DNA of 64,000 bases, taken from positions 74,895,001 to 74,959,000 of the forward strand of contig NC_088913.1 in assembly GCF_963576675.1 (NCBI RefSeq), in the 5' to 3' direction. The position numbers were made by a program, and so were the translations under genes. Source of the DNA: Euphorbia lathyris. Its lineage: Eukaryota; Streptophyta; Magnoliopsida; Malpighiales; Euphorbiaceae. The notes under the pieces are model-generated. The model did not search any database and was not told the origin of the DNA. It saw only the letters and a list, made by a program, of their open reading frames with translations. Positions within the stretch are counted from its first letter, which is position 1. Every line of letters begins with the position of its first letter. Of the stretch, positions 34,929 to 45,988 are shown piece by piece.

Positions 34929-36580
34929 TGTTAGACGAGGTGCCGCGGCCTAATCTCCCGGGCGGACCGGGGGGTGGACAACCTCATGGCGACGTAAGCG
35001 GTGATTGGCGCCGAAAGCAACCAATCGTGGAATCAAGCTGCTCGGCAGGACCGGAGCTCGGAGATATGGAAGAGTCGCCACCCACGAATGGGAAAATGAA
35101 CACTGATCCCTTGCGGGAGACCGGTGTGGGTTCGGGAAACTTAGGTACGAGCCGAGAAGGCTAGCTCCTTTCCGGAAAAAGGCTACTAGGCACCCCGACA
35201 TCGCCCGGTTATGAACCACCGGCCTCCTACTCAGCATGTTATGCGATAACGGACTAATCGTATACTTCTTTAAGTTTAAAATTCATTTGAAACCCTTTTC
35301 TTTCTCTTTTTGGAAACCATTTTGAGCATATGATATTGAAAAGCCACATCAGTAAAGAATCACCCATTTATGTTTATACATACACAGAGAGGGGGAAGAA
35401 AGAAGTGATTTATTTACAACCGTATTTAAATGTTATGTTGTGTGTCTATTCTACATTAACTTATTTCCCCAAAACGATGTTTACATGGTTCGCACCTTAA
35501 TCGCCGTTGGAACGATTTAGGTGCGTTTTAAAACCCCGTTTGATGAAGCTTACCCGAATCGCCGTTGGAACGACTCGAGTAATTGAAAACGTTAAAGTAA
35601 AAGCCTTTTAATAAGAAAACGTGGTTAAACATACAAGTTAATTTTATTTTGTACAAATTCATTAAGAAAGCGATTCAAAATCTCCATTATTAACAAAAAA
35701 AACGATTTTGATTACAATGTTCGCTTAATCCGTCGTTGGAACGGACTAAGGTTTTAAAACGTGGTGTTTTGAAGACGATTTGAAATATCAACCAAAATGA
35801 CTCTATTTATCTACATTAGAGATCTAAGAAAGCTCATTAGTTTAAATAATTTAATTGAAAACTCTCTTTTTGTGACTTATTTTCCCCACTTAATTTAATG
35901 GACTCTCTAACTATTATAATTACATCAATAAACACATTTAGGCCCAAAAATTAATTTTTCCAAGTGAAGCCCATTTGAAACATGGACTCATAAATGGCCA
36001 AAAGAGATAAAGAAAATAATATAGATATATATTTACACATTTTAGCCCAAAAGACATAAAATAAGAGTAAAAGAAAGTATACTATCCAATATAAGAAAGA
36101 GTAATGAAAATAATATATTTATACTTTAAATATATGAAAATAGTAGATGAAATTCATAAATAAGAAAATAGCATTTATCACTCAAAATAACTCTATTTGT
36201 CAATAATTAACATAACCCAAATATACTCCAAAACTATATATATATACATAGCTAATATAATCTTAATGTCAAAAAGACTATATGTTTATTCCCTAATATC
36301 TACTAATTGTCTCACAAAATACCCAAGTAAATAACATTTAAAATAGATTTTAATGTGACTTAAATAAATAATGATAAAAAAAAGAGAAAATAATACATAC
36401 ATTTATAAAAATAAAATGGAACACCACTCTTCTAAAATAATTATATATGTTAAAATTCTAAAACAATTTGAAAATCATATATTACATAATTATATATATA
36501 TATATATATATATACTAAGGATTAAAAGTCTAAAAGTTAAGAAAAGGGGACCAAAATGGCATTTTTTACATTTTGGCAGA

Positions 36581-36607
36581 TTTACCGACGGAAAATCCGT
36601 CGGTAAA
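36581..36607. repeat. Perfect 12-bp hairpin in the LTR
   Basis: tttaccgacgga, a 3-base loop, then tccgtcggtaaa. It is identical in the other LTR (53860-53886) and damaged in the older copy near 9808. It lies in the transcribed part of the LTR. Confidence 0.8.
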
Positions 36608-37282
36608 CAGCCTTTAGTGACAGAATTGGCAAATTACAGCAGCACTCCAACATTTTCCAGATTTGTTCAAAAGCATTAAATTAAATCTAATTCAATCGTT
36701 TTGGACTTCCGAACTACCAAAGATGGATCATAGTCGAAAACGGAAGTTCCTAAAACGATGTTTTTATTTTAAAACGTTATTTGGAAACCTCTTTTAAATA
36801 AAAAACTTATAATTACAACATTTTCGATACCCGAACTACCTTTTTATCGGATTACGGTTCGTATTGGGATATCCAAAACGAGGTTTTTATTTTAAAACAA
36901 AACCGAATTTTATTTAACACGAAACGAAAATTAAATAAATACGCTAACTAAATAAAACGTCACAAAATAAATAAATGACTAAAGGAATAAAAACTATAGC
37001 ATAAAAAAATAAATAGAAGGAGAGAAATAAATTAAATAAAATAAAGAGTCTAGTCCTCGGATAATACCTTTGATTCGGTATCTGACAGTCGAAGCCGATT
37101 GATTCCACGAACCGCGAGCTCCCGATTTTAATAAAAATTTAGTGAAAATTGAACTTAGGAAATTTGGAATTTTTGAGAAAAAAAATATTTTTCTCAAAAA
37201 AATCCACTCTCTCTCTAAAAATGTTTAGAGTGAGAAAGTTTTTCCCCACAAAAAGGCCTCCTTTTCACCTTGGGATCCGTGC

Positions 37283-37292
37283 CCTTATATAG
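37283..37292 (-). promoter_or_regulatory. TATA box of the Tat LTR
   Basis: Minus strand ctatataagg, just downstream of the GGGCG palindrome array. It is duplicated in the 5' LTR at 54547-54556. Confidence 0.7.
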
Positions 37293-37314
37293 GGAAACGG
37301 ATCCCGGAACAATG

Positions 37315-37480
37315 GGCGACGCCTAAAACAAATTGGGCGTCGCCCATTGTGGTTGGGCGGCCGCCCAACGGCGTTGGGCGAGCGCCCAACGCGAGGTTGG
37401 GCGCCCGCGCCCAACCCTCGTCGGGCGTCCGCCCAACGCGTTGGGCGTTCGCCCGACGTGGTTGGGTGCCCGCCCGACGA
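37315..37480. repeat. GGGCG/CGCCC palindrome array, 3' LTR
   Basis: About seven gttgggcg...cgcccaac inverted pairs lie upstream (element sense) of the TATA box. The 5' LTR copy (54590-54765) differs by small changes in repeat units, the most variable part between the two LTRs. Confidence 0.75.
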
Positions 37481-37894
37481 CCCTCGGGACGTGCCCCGCG
37501 CCGTCGGACGCGTGCACTCCGTGGCCGCCGAGCGCGCGTTCCGCGCAGCTAGACGCTCGCACGTCGCGGCCGCCGAACGCGCGCCTCGCGCTGCCAGGCA
37601 CGTATGCTCAACGGCCCACGAGGGCGCGCACCGCCAGCGGTCCCAGGCATTGCCCGGGCGTCGAGAGCGTGCCACTCGCGGTGCGTCCGACGGACGCCGC
37701 GCGCACGTCTCGAGCCGTCAAGCGGGCGTTCGACCATCGTCGTCCGCGTGCGGGATGCCGTTGCGTGCCCGCGCCGTGCCGTTAATTTTCATCAGCTTAT
37801 TATTCTTTATATATTTTTTAAAACTTTCGGAATCAATCGCTTCGACCGTCTTGTTTCAGGTTTTCATCACAGGTCCTCCGACTCGGTGTCTACA

Positions 37895-37910
37895 GTTGCC
37901 CCTACTTTTC
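37895..37910 (-). other. Polypurine tract of the Tat element
   Basis: Minus strand gaaaagtaggggcaac immediately precedes the LTR start TGTAGACACC. Confidence 0.75.
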
Positions 37911-38080
37911 TATTTTGACAGTGATGTGTGTGGTTCGAAAACCTTTTTGCTAACGTAACACATGCAATGTAAAACATATAAAAGTAAAAGACACGTAAAG
38001 AGTAGGAGGAAACATACCTGACCTTTGCGCTGCGCGCTCCGGCGTGGCTCTCTGACTGCATCAGACTCTGCTTCGGGCTG

Positions 38081-38692
38081 CACCCTAGTTCACGACCGCG
38101 GGGATAATGGCTAAATAGCTACCCTAGTTTATGACCGCGGGGATAATGGCTAAACAGCTACCCTATTTCAAGATTGCGGGGATAATGGCTAAATAGCTAC
38201 CCTGATTTACGACTGCGGGGATAATGGCTAAATAGCTACCCCATTTCAAGATTGCGGGGATAATGGCTAAACAGCTACCCTATTTCAATATCACGGGGAT
38301 AATGGCTAAACAGCTACCCTGATTTACGACTGTGGGGATAATGGCTAAACAGCTACCCTATTTCAAGATCGCGGGGATAATGGCTAAACAGCTACCCTAT
38401 TTCAAGATCACGGGGATAATGGCTAAACAGCTACCCTATTTCAAGATTGCGGGGATAATGGCTAAACAGCTACCCTATTTCAAGATCACGGGGATAATGG
38501 CTAAACAGCTACCCTATTTCAAGATCGCGGGGATAATGGCTAAATAGCTACCCTGATTTACGACTGTGGGGATAATGGCTAAACAGCTACCCTATTTCAA
38601 GATTGCGGGGATAATGGCTAAACAGCTACCCTATTTCAAGATCACGGGGATAATGGCTAAACAGCTACCCTATTTCAAGATTTCGGTGAAGA
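38081..38692. repeat. Tandem array A, 39-bp unit, about 15 copies
   Basis: The unit contains ggggataatggctaaacagc followed by taccctatttcaagatcgc. Copies are nearly identical and contiguous, without spacers. Because 39 is a multiple of three the array stays open in several frames, producing the repetitive ORFs at 38332-38547 and 38566-39108, which are not genes. Confidence 0.95.
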
Positions 38693-39060
38693 TGGCTAAA
38701 AAGCAACTCCGGTCAACGACCGTGAGTCAGATGGCTCAAAAGCAACTTCGGTCCATGACCGAGAGTCAAATGGCTCAAAAGCAACTTCAGTCCGCGACCG
38801 AGAGTCAAATGGCTCAAAAGCAACTCCGATCTGCGACCGTGAGTCAAATGGCTAAAAAGCAACTCCGGTCTGCGACCGTGAGTCAAATGGCTAAAAAGCA
38901 ACTTCGGTCTGCGATCGAGAGTCAAATGGCTCAAAAGCAACTCCGGTCTGCGACCGTGAGTCAAATGGCTAAAAAGCAACTTCGGTCTGCGACCGAGAGT
39001 CAAATGGCTCAAAAGCAACTCCGGTCTGCGACCGTGAGTCAAATGGCTAAAAAGCGGGGG
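38693..39060. repeat. Tandem array B, 39-bp unit, about 9 copies
   Basis: The unit contains atggctcaaaagcaactccg followed by gtctgcgaccgtgagtcaa. It shares length and the atggct...agc framework with array A and follows it directly, so B probably diverged from A or both from one ancestor. Confidence 0.92.
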
Positions 39061-39400
39061 CTGTTTCTGGATTTTCTTATCACACTGTTGTCTATATTTT
39101 CTCACTAGAGCTATCATCTCGAAGATTCGATGGGCCCATGTCTTAGTCCGAAATGACATAGACTACTGATTGTTTTTCTGTTGACTGTCGTCTGTATTTT
39201 GACTGGTGTCACTGTTCTGTAAAAATTAGCTGTTGTCTGGAATTGATGTTTTGACGATGTTGGTTACTATCTGGGAGAAACGCAGGCTGAAACGGACTGC
39301 AAATCGGAGGTCTGTACACCTGGTAATTAATTATTTACTTTTTACCTTTATGTCAAATCGTACTTTTTTCACTATTTACGGGAATGCCATTCCCTTTTCC

Positions 39401-39407
39401 TATATAA
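39401..39407 (+). promoter_or_regulatory. TATA box of the antisense gene
   Basis: tatataa lies about 85 bp before the ATG at 39487 and is followed by a pyrimidine-rich leader (cttctctctcctctttctct). Confidence 0.65.
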
Positions 39408-39486
39408 GGTGGTGGGGTTTCATTTCAACCCCACACCTTCTCTCTCCTCTTTCTCTCACTAGACTTCAATTTGGATTATTCTCGGG

Positions 39487-42378
39487 ATGGATTTAGACGA
39501 ATGGGATGGCACCAGAGGCATGGACGAGGTTTATGTGAACCTGGATAGAGTGGATACCTTCCACGACCCTACGACACACTTGAGCAGGACACGCTGCAAC
39601 GAGGTAAGTGGTTCCTCACTTTTATTTGATTTGAACTCTAGGATTTAGCACTCCTATACGAACATGATTTGCATGCTAACTCTTAGACTGCCTTAGAGGA
39701 CTTTAGCTAGAAAACGTGAATTCCTTTATTTACACGTAACACCTGTTTGTTTTTGTAAGAATGCGCGCTATATGCATGTGAATAGTACACTACAAATTTA
39801 TGCATGTTAACAGTAAAAACGATGTGAATAGTCAAAACGTGAATAGTGCACGTGAATAGTAACAACGTGAATAGTACACGTGAATAGTGACAACGTGAAT
39901 AGTAAAAACTTAGCTAATGCACGTGAATAGTAGAACCTAATCTATGCTCCTCGTCACCGCAGACGAGGGTGGATTAAAGAATTGACTAAACCTTACGTGA
40001 ATGACCCTACAGGAGAGATTTTTACAGAAAATTGGTCCTAACTGACCGGATGTCTCTAGGTTAGATAATGAAAGAATACCCGTTCTTGACGCGTTCTTAT
40101 CAAATGCATGCTTTAGGAGCCGTATTTAAATTTTCTTGTCTTGTTCTTTTTAGTTCATTGAGATTTCGGGGACCACCGTCGAGATTCACTCATGGTACGA
40201 TAGGCTAGGCGCCGCGGCGAGAGCCCGCGTGCGCGAGTTGGGCTTCGAGCCCTTTATTGCAGCGTTGCCCCGCACCAACGGGGTATGCGATCCTTTTGGC
40301 CTACGGGCCTTATGCGAGCGGTGGGTTGACTCGACCCACACCTTCCACCTTTCCTTTGGGGAGATGACCATCTCGCCTCGAGATTTTTCGCTGTTGACAG
40401 GATTGCGAGGGAGCAACACTCCCGTCCCTTTCCACTTTGGTATGATGCGACCACGGGTCGACCCTGCTAGGCTTGCTACCTTGATTGGACCGGGAGTTCG
40501 TCTATGCGCCAAGTCTACTCCGGTGAAGTTTGTCTCTACCGCGAGCCTCTTGAGTAGACGTGATTCCTACGAGACTGACGCTACCGACCTGGCGGTTCGT
40601 AGTTTCTTAGTATATGCTCTGAGTGAGACGATTTTCCGCACGAAGGGCGGGAAGGTACACGCAGGTCTCATTCAGGCACTTAGCGATTTGGATGCAGCGG
40701 CTTCTTATGATTGGGCAGGGGCAGGCTTAGCCTTTCTTTACAAGTTCTTGGATCTGACTTGCCGGAAGCGCAAGGACTTCGGCGGTTATACCTTTGCCCT
40801 GCTGGTACGTGACGCCTTCTTGACTTATCCGTCTTGTCTTTTTCGCATTTTTCACACTCCTAGTCCTCATTTTTACCGCAGGTGTGGGCGTATGAGAGAC
40901 ACATCCTTCCCAGACGGTCTCGATCTCGACCGAGAGTACCGAGGCCGCCCTTCATGACCCGATGGAGGGATTTTGACTTGAGCGCCGAGAGGAGTCGGAC
41001 AGTGTCGCGGCTTCTGGATTGGATCGACTCGCTGACCCTGGGACAGGTAGATTTTGCCTAATCATGCTAGATTTTTGTTTGAGTCCCTCTGACTTTCTCT
41101 TTGTGCATTTTTCTTTAGATTAAGTTCAGGTGGGATGATCTTGACTACGGCCCTGATTATGCATACGCATCGATGATCTAGGAGCAGCAGTGCGTGCTCA
41201 CCGGCCCTTGTGTGCGGGCGTGGTATTTGGGAGATCGAGGCATCACCGGAGTGAGTGATGTTCACTGGACGCCGGGGGAGATTCCCGTTTCCATGTTTGC
41301 TGTGCGGACTCTGCCCTTATCGACCATTCGTCGAGATCTGACCCGTCGTTTTGTCGGTAGAGCCGGGGGCCGCGAGCCTTATTTGTCTACTTTACTGAGC
41401 GCGAGGGATGCCCCGGCGGCAGCGATGGAGGTAGATCCGGTAGCGGACGTGTTTTCGAGAGAGGCGGTCGAGGCCGTCTTTGGTCAGGCGGAGGTTCCGG
41501 TAAGTGATTCCGCCCTCTTTTCATTTTATTCATGATATGCTCGGAGGTTTTATTGTGTGTTTTTTTTTTGCCTTTTTTGCAGGAGGGATCCTCGCGGAGT
41601 GCCCACCTATCAGATTTTTTCGATGGCACTCGGGCTCAAACACCGGTGTGCGAGCAGCCCTATTTTGTCGACGAGTCATCCAGTGCAGCTCGACCGGAGG
41701 GGTTGTCCATAGGCGTGCCTATACCAGACTATGGGAGAGATTATGCTACGATCTGCTATGACGAGTCCGGGGCACCTTACGCGGGATTTGAGGCGGCCCC
41801 TCCTATCTTCTCCTCGAGGGTCCCGTTTGATCCCTCGGACGTTTCTCTGACCACGAGAGAGACTTGTACTGATTACGTAGGGCTGTTTGGTTATCTCCGA
41901 GACCGCCTCAGCTTGCGCTGCACCGATCACCTGGTATGTATCATCATTGTACTTTAGTGTAGTGAAATGTATGCATGTATGTATGATTTATGTTTTTGCC
42001 TATCCTGCCTTTTATCTATGTTTTTTTCTTTTTCTGTAGAGTGATCTGCATGCCCATGAGCGGAGACAGAGCGAGCTAGTGCGGGAGGCTGATGCCCGAG
42101 TTGGTCACGTGTATCAAGAGAGGAACGACCACTGGTCGAGGATGATGCGACGGGAGACTGAGGGTCGCCTTGCCGTCGAGGAGAGGGCGCGTGATGAGTC
42201 GATCAGCCGCCTTGCTGCAGAGGAGAGAGCACGAGCTGCTGATGAGGGAGCACGGGTTTTTGATGAGAGAGCGCGAGTTTCTGATGAGAGAGCGCGTGCT
42301 GCCGAGGAGGCACTATCTGCGGAGCGGGCATCTCACCTGAGAGATTTTGAGAACTATTGGGACTTCCCTCCGTATTAG
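39487..42378 (+). pseudogene. Antisense plant-mobile-domain (PMD) gene, six exons
   Basis: This gene runs opposite to the retrotransposon. Exons: 39487-39603, 40154-40804, 40882-41046, 41119-41499, 41583-41933 and 42040-42378. All five introns are GT-AG and all joins are in phase 0, giving 667 codons plus stop. Exon 2 carries a plant-mobile-domain-like region: LRALCERWVDSTHTFHLSFG, EMTISPRDFSLLTGL; exon 3 adds VWAYERH and RWRDFD. The last exon is an Ala/Glu/Arg-rich coiled coil with EERARDE/DERARVS repeats. PMD proteins occur both as host nuclear proteins of the MAIN/MAIL type and inside plant transposons; the biochemical role is not settled. One in-frame TAG lies in exon 4 (41179-41181), before EQQCVL, so the copy is called a pseudogene; everything else is intact. 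It has its own TATA box. Exon borders are inferred from sequence. Confidence 0.75.
39777..39935. repeat. gtgaatagt minisatellite in intron 1 of the antisense gene
   Basis: About ten copies of gtgaatagt with 4-15 base spacers such as acacgtgaatagtgacaac. Confidence 0.85.
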
Positions 42379-42871
42379 GCTCGTTATGTATTGCTTTGTA
42401 GCTTTCATTGTTGCTTTGTAGCTTTTATGAGGGTTTCTCCGATGTATAGCTGATGTATAGGGAGTGGGGTGGATAGTAGGTAGGCTTTTTGTGAAAAGTA
42501 GGATAGGAAATGTATAACCCGTGATTCATATTACCATGCATTCGGTAGATTATAATGATTCCAATCATTCTCGTCAAATATATTCATGCCTTTATTTATT
42601 TACAAACAACAGAAATACTTAGTCTCTTATACATTGTTTTTGTAATTGCTCAAGTTATAACTATTTTTACCAGGACCCGCCTTTCGGTTTTCGGATCCCG
42701 GCGATTTTTCTCCTCTCCTTTTACTATCCCAGAATTTTTAAATGAGTGCCCTTTCGGGTTTTCACCCATTGGGATTTCCCTTATTGTTGCATAGGTCGCC
42801 CTTTGCGGGTTTTCAACCTATCGGGAATTTTTCTTTTATTTTTCTTTTTCTTTTTTGTTTTTTTTTTTTTT
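42379..42871. other. Convergent region between antisense gene and pol ends
   Basis: Holds the 3' ends of two opposing genes. It contains an imperfect duplication (gccctttcgggttttcaccc and gccctttgcgggttttcaac, about 42751 and 42798). The second copy is what the collapsed element retains at 5295. Confidence 0.6.
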
Positions 42872-45800
42872 TTACGAAAAGTATTTCTTAAGCCTATCCA
42901 GGTTGGTAGATTCGGAGAATTCCATGCCGTCCATTGTGGTTAACTTCACCGCTCCTTTGCTTAGCATCTTTTTTACGACGAATGGTCCTTCCCAGTTAGG
43001 CCTGAACTTTCCCTTCGGGTCGGTGTGCGTCACACGGATCTGTTTCAGCACCAAATCTCCTTCTTTGATGGGGCTGGTCTTGACTTTTTTATTGAAAGCC
43101 CGAGCCATCCTTCTTTGATATAACTGTACATGGTAAAGGGCTTCCATCCTTTTCTCATCAACTAAAGCCAACTGCTCACATCGCCTTTTCACCCATTCCA
43201 TCTCGGGGATTTCTGCTTCCACCGCGATTCTCAACGATCGCTTTTCAATCTCAATCGGCAGGACTGCTTCTGTTCCGTATACCAAGGAGAATGGCGTTGC
43301 CCCAGTCGAGGTTCTGACTGTCGTGCGATAAGCCCACAATGCGAGTGGGAGGTGCTCATGCCAGTTCCGATGTGATTCCACCGTCTTTATGAGGATCCTC
43401 TTAAGGTTCTTATTAGCTGCTTCTACTGCCCCATTAGCCTGTGGACGGTACGAAGAAGACCTGTGATGTTCAATGCCATATTCTCGGAAAAGATTCCTTA
43501 CTTCCCCCTGAAACTGGACTCCGTTATCCGTGATCATGTGATGAGGCACTCCGAACCTGGTGATCAAGTGTTTTTCAATGAACTTTCTCATCTGCTTGGA
43601 TCCCAGTTTGCTAAACGACTCTGCTTCTACCCATTTGGTGAAATAATCGATGGCGACTGCAATAAACTTATGTCCATTTGAAGCATTAGGCCTTACTTCG
43701 CCGACGATGTCAATGCCCCAGGCAGCGAATGGCCAAATAGGTGCTAGCACATGTAGTTCCATGGCCGGAAGATGACTGCAATCGCCGTGGATTTGACAAT
43801 CGTGACATTTCCTTGCATACTCGTTACAATCCCTTTCCATGGTGAGCCAATAGAAGCCTTGTCTGATAATTTTCTTAGCTAGTACTGCTCCTCCCATATG
43901 GGCTCCACAAATTCCCGAATGTACTGATTCCATCGCCTCGCGGGCTTCCCCCGCATCCAAGCATCTTAGTTGTAATCCATCAATGTGCCTTTTGTAAAGC
44001 AAGTCGTTGTGGATGACAAACTGACGAGCTAGCCTTCTAATCACAGCTTGATCCCTAGGTTCTGACTCTGCCGGATATGTTCCATCTTTCATGAAGTTCA
44101 CGATATCGAAATACCACGGTTTTTCATCTGCCCCTAACAGCATTACGTCTTCGTAGCACGGTTTGTGAGATCTTCTCAATACCAATGGTTTCGAAGCAAG
44201 GTTCTGGGGGTTGTCCCAAACTGACACCAAAGTGGCCAAGGCATCCGCCGCCTGGTTATGTGCTCGAGGAATATGATAGAAACGACATTCCTTGAATCTT
44301 TGTGCCAACCCTTCTAGCTGATCTAGATATGGACGTAGCCTTTCTTCTCTCACTTCCCAGTTTCCTTGTGCCTGTTCGATGATCAACTTGGAGTCACCCC
44401 AAATTTCGACATATGACGCTCCCAATGCTGCTAATGACTCCAAACCATAAATGCACGCTTCGTATTCGGCCATATTATTGGTAAGAGGGAAGGATAACTT
44501 CTTCGCCATCGGGATTCTTTCTCCTTCTGGTGAGATAAGCAATACTCCTACTCCGGCTCCACTCGAATTAACCGCTCCGTCGAAGAACATTTTCCATGGT
44601 ATAACTTCGATTGCATTCAAATGTTCATCGGGGAAATCATAGCTTATCTCTTCTTCTTCTGTATTCAGGGGTTGATTAGCCAAAAATTCTGCCACGGCTC
44701 TTCCTTTGATAACCTTCTTCGTCACATATTCAATGTCAAACTCGGATAAGAGCAACAACCATCTGGCTAACTTCCCCGTCAAGGATGGAGTTCGGTACAG
44801 ATACTTCACGGGGTCCATCCGAGAAATAATGATCACTTTATACGATTGGAAATAGTGCCGCAGTTTCTTTGTCAACCACACCACTGCCACACATGTCTTT
44901 TCGATCATGTTGTACTTGAGCTCGTACTCCAGGAACTTCTTACTCAAATAATACACCGCGTGCTCCACACCGGTGTCTCCCTCTTGAGCCAACATTGCCC
45001 CAATAGATCGCTCCTCAATTGCTACATAGAGGAGAAGTGGCTTTCCCAGTTTAGGCGGTCTCAACACTGGCGGATTAGACAAGTAACTTCGGACACTCTC
45101 CAACGCTTGTTGACACTTATCATTCCAAACGACGGGTTGGTCTTTCCTTAACAATTTAAAGATTGGCTCGCAGATTATGGTGAGTCTTGCTATGAACCGA
45201 CTGATATACTGAACTTGCCCCAGAAACCCCCTCACTTCCTTCTCATTTCTCGGCGCTGGCATTTCCTTTATAGCCTTCACTTTATCGGGATCCACCTCAA
45301 TTCCCTTATTTCCGATTACATAGCCTAAGATTTTCCCCGACGAAACGCCGAAAAAGCACTTCTTCGGGTTTAACCTTAGCTTGAATTCTGCAATTCGGGC
45401 CAAAAACTTCTCGAGTGCTGCAAAATGCCCTTCTCTTGTCTCTGATTTGACCATCATGTCATCCACGTAGACTTCTACCTCCTTGTGTATCATGTCATGG
45501 AACAGGGCTGTGGCCATTCGCTGGTAGGTTGCCCCGGCATTTTTCAAACCAAATGGCATCACTCTGTAACAGTATGTTCCCCACTCTGTTGTGAACGAGG
45601 TTTTCGCTTTGTGCTTTTCGGCCATCTGAACTTGCATGTAGCCCATGAAACCATCCACATTTGTGTGTAAGACGCTTGATGCTGCACTGTCGATCAATAC
45701 ATCGATATGAGGCAAGGCGAACTCATCCTTAGGGCATGCCTTGTTAAGATCTCTGTAATCCACGCACATCCTCACTTTTCCATCCTTTTTCGCAATGGGC

Positions 45801-45988
45801 ACTACATTTTCGACCCAAGGGGGATAGTCGATCACTTCGATGAATCCTGCTTCTAACTGCTTCTTCACCTCCTCTCTGATCTTATCTGCCCATTCGGGTC
45901 TCATACGTCGGAGCTTCTGCTTTACGGGCCTCGCCTCGGGATATGTTGGAATACGGTGAGTTACGATTGATTGATCAATTCCAGGCAT
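42872..45988 (-). CDS. Tat pol: RT, RNase H, second RNase H, integrase
   Basis: 1038 residues without a break. RT: MCVDYRDLNKACPKDEF, then YVDDMMV at about residue 160. First RNase H follows (EYELKYNMIEKTC, about 370). A second, archaeal-type RNase H lies at about 480-610 (FFDGAVNSSGAG, MAEYEACI, WGDSKLI, AADALATL, supplying Asp, Glu, Asp, Asp). Integrase: zinc-binding HSGICGAHMGG and CHDCQIH, core Asp in GIDIVGEV, Asp in TDNGVQF, Glu in GAVEAANKN. A double RNase H is typical of the Tat clade. The listed start is only the first Met: the true frame would enter from the protease frame, but a one-base excess in an A run (46022-46028) separates them. The collapsed copy shows the uninterrupted arrangement. 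Confidence 0.92.
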   Translation of the reverse strand: MPGIDQSIVTHRIPTYPEARPVKQKLRRMRPEWADKIREEVKKQLEAGFIEVIDYPPWVENVVPIAKKDGKVRMCVDYRDLNKACPKDEFALPHIDVLIDSAASSVLHTNVDGFMGYMQVQMAEKHKAKTSFTTEWGTYCYRVMPFGLKNAGATYQRMATALFHDMIHKEVEVYVDDMMVKSETREGHFAALEKFLARIAEFKLRLNPKKCFFGVSSGKILGYVIGNKGIEVDPDKVKAIKEMPAPRNEKEVRGFLGQVQYISRFIARLTIICEPIFKLLRKDQPVVWNDKCQQALESVRSYLSNPPVLRPPKLGKPLLLYVAIEERSIGAMLAQEGDTGVEHAVYYLSKKFLEYELKYNMIEKTCVAVVWLTKKLRHYFQSYKVIIISRMDPVKYLYRTPSLTGKLARWLLLLSEFDIEYVTKKVIKGRAVAEFLANQPLNTEEEEISYDFPDEHLNAIEVIPWKMFFDGAVNSSGAGVGVLLISPEGERIPMAKKLSFPLTNNMAEYEACIYGLESLAALGASYVEIWGDSKLIIEQAQGNWEVREERLRPYLDQLEGLAQRFKECRFYHIPRAHNQAADALATLVSVWDNPQNLASKPLVLRRSHKPCYEDVMLLGADEKPWYFDIVNFMKDGTYPAESEPRDQAVIRRLARQFVIHNDLLYKRHIDGLQLRCLDAGEAREAMESVHSGICGAHMGGAVLAKKIIRQGFYWLTMERDCNEYARKCHDCQIHGDCSHLPAMELHVLAPIWPFAAWGIDIVGEVRPNASNGHKFIAVAIDYFTKWVEAESFSKLGSKQMRKFIEKHLITRFGVPHHMITDNGVQFQGEVRNLFREYGIEHHRSSSYRPQANGAVEAANKNLKRILIKTVESHRNWHEHLPLALWAYRTTVRTSTGATPFSLVYGTEAVLPIEIEKRSLRIAVEAEIPEMEWVKRRCEQLALVDEKRMEALYHVQLYQRRMARAFNKKVKTSPIKEGDLVLKQIRVTHTDPKGKFRPNWEGPFVVKKMLSKGAVKLTTMDGMEFSESTNLDRLKKYFS

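Larger units (their letters stand above)
34929..37894 (-). repeat. Tat element 3' LTR (2966 bp)
   Basis: Plus-strand limits TGTTAGACG...GTGTCTACA. On the minus strand U3 is 37894 to about 37293, with a TATA box at 37292-37283, so R and U5 make up about 2.3 kb. The AT-rich middle and the GC-rich ORFs (37265-37958) are not genes. Confidence 0.92.

Noticed and set aside
34940..35237. ORFs at the LTR edge (also 52206-52515), present twice
   Set aside because: Duplicated only because they lie in the two LTRs; no domain and not conserved as protein.
37265..37958. GC-rich ORFs on both strands in the LTR (also 54421-55226 and 10437-11046)
   Set aside because: They overlap in many frames, are Arg/Ala/Pro-rich from composition, and lie in LTR U3 palindromes.
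38081..39060. Possible CRISPR-like array
   Set aside because: Repeats are contiguous without unique spacers, and the DNA is a plant retrotransposon.
38332..39108. Repetitive ORFs made of GIMAKQLPYFKI and MAQKQLRSATVSQ units
   Set aside because: The 39-bp tandem unit is a multiple of three, so any stop-free unit yields a long ORF. No start context or family similarity.
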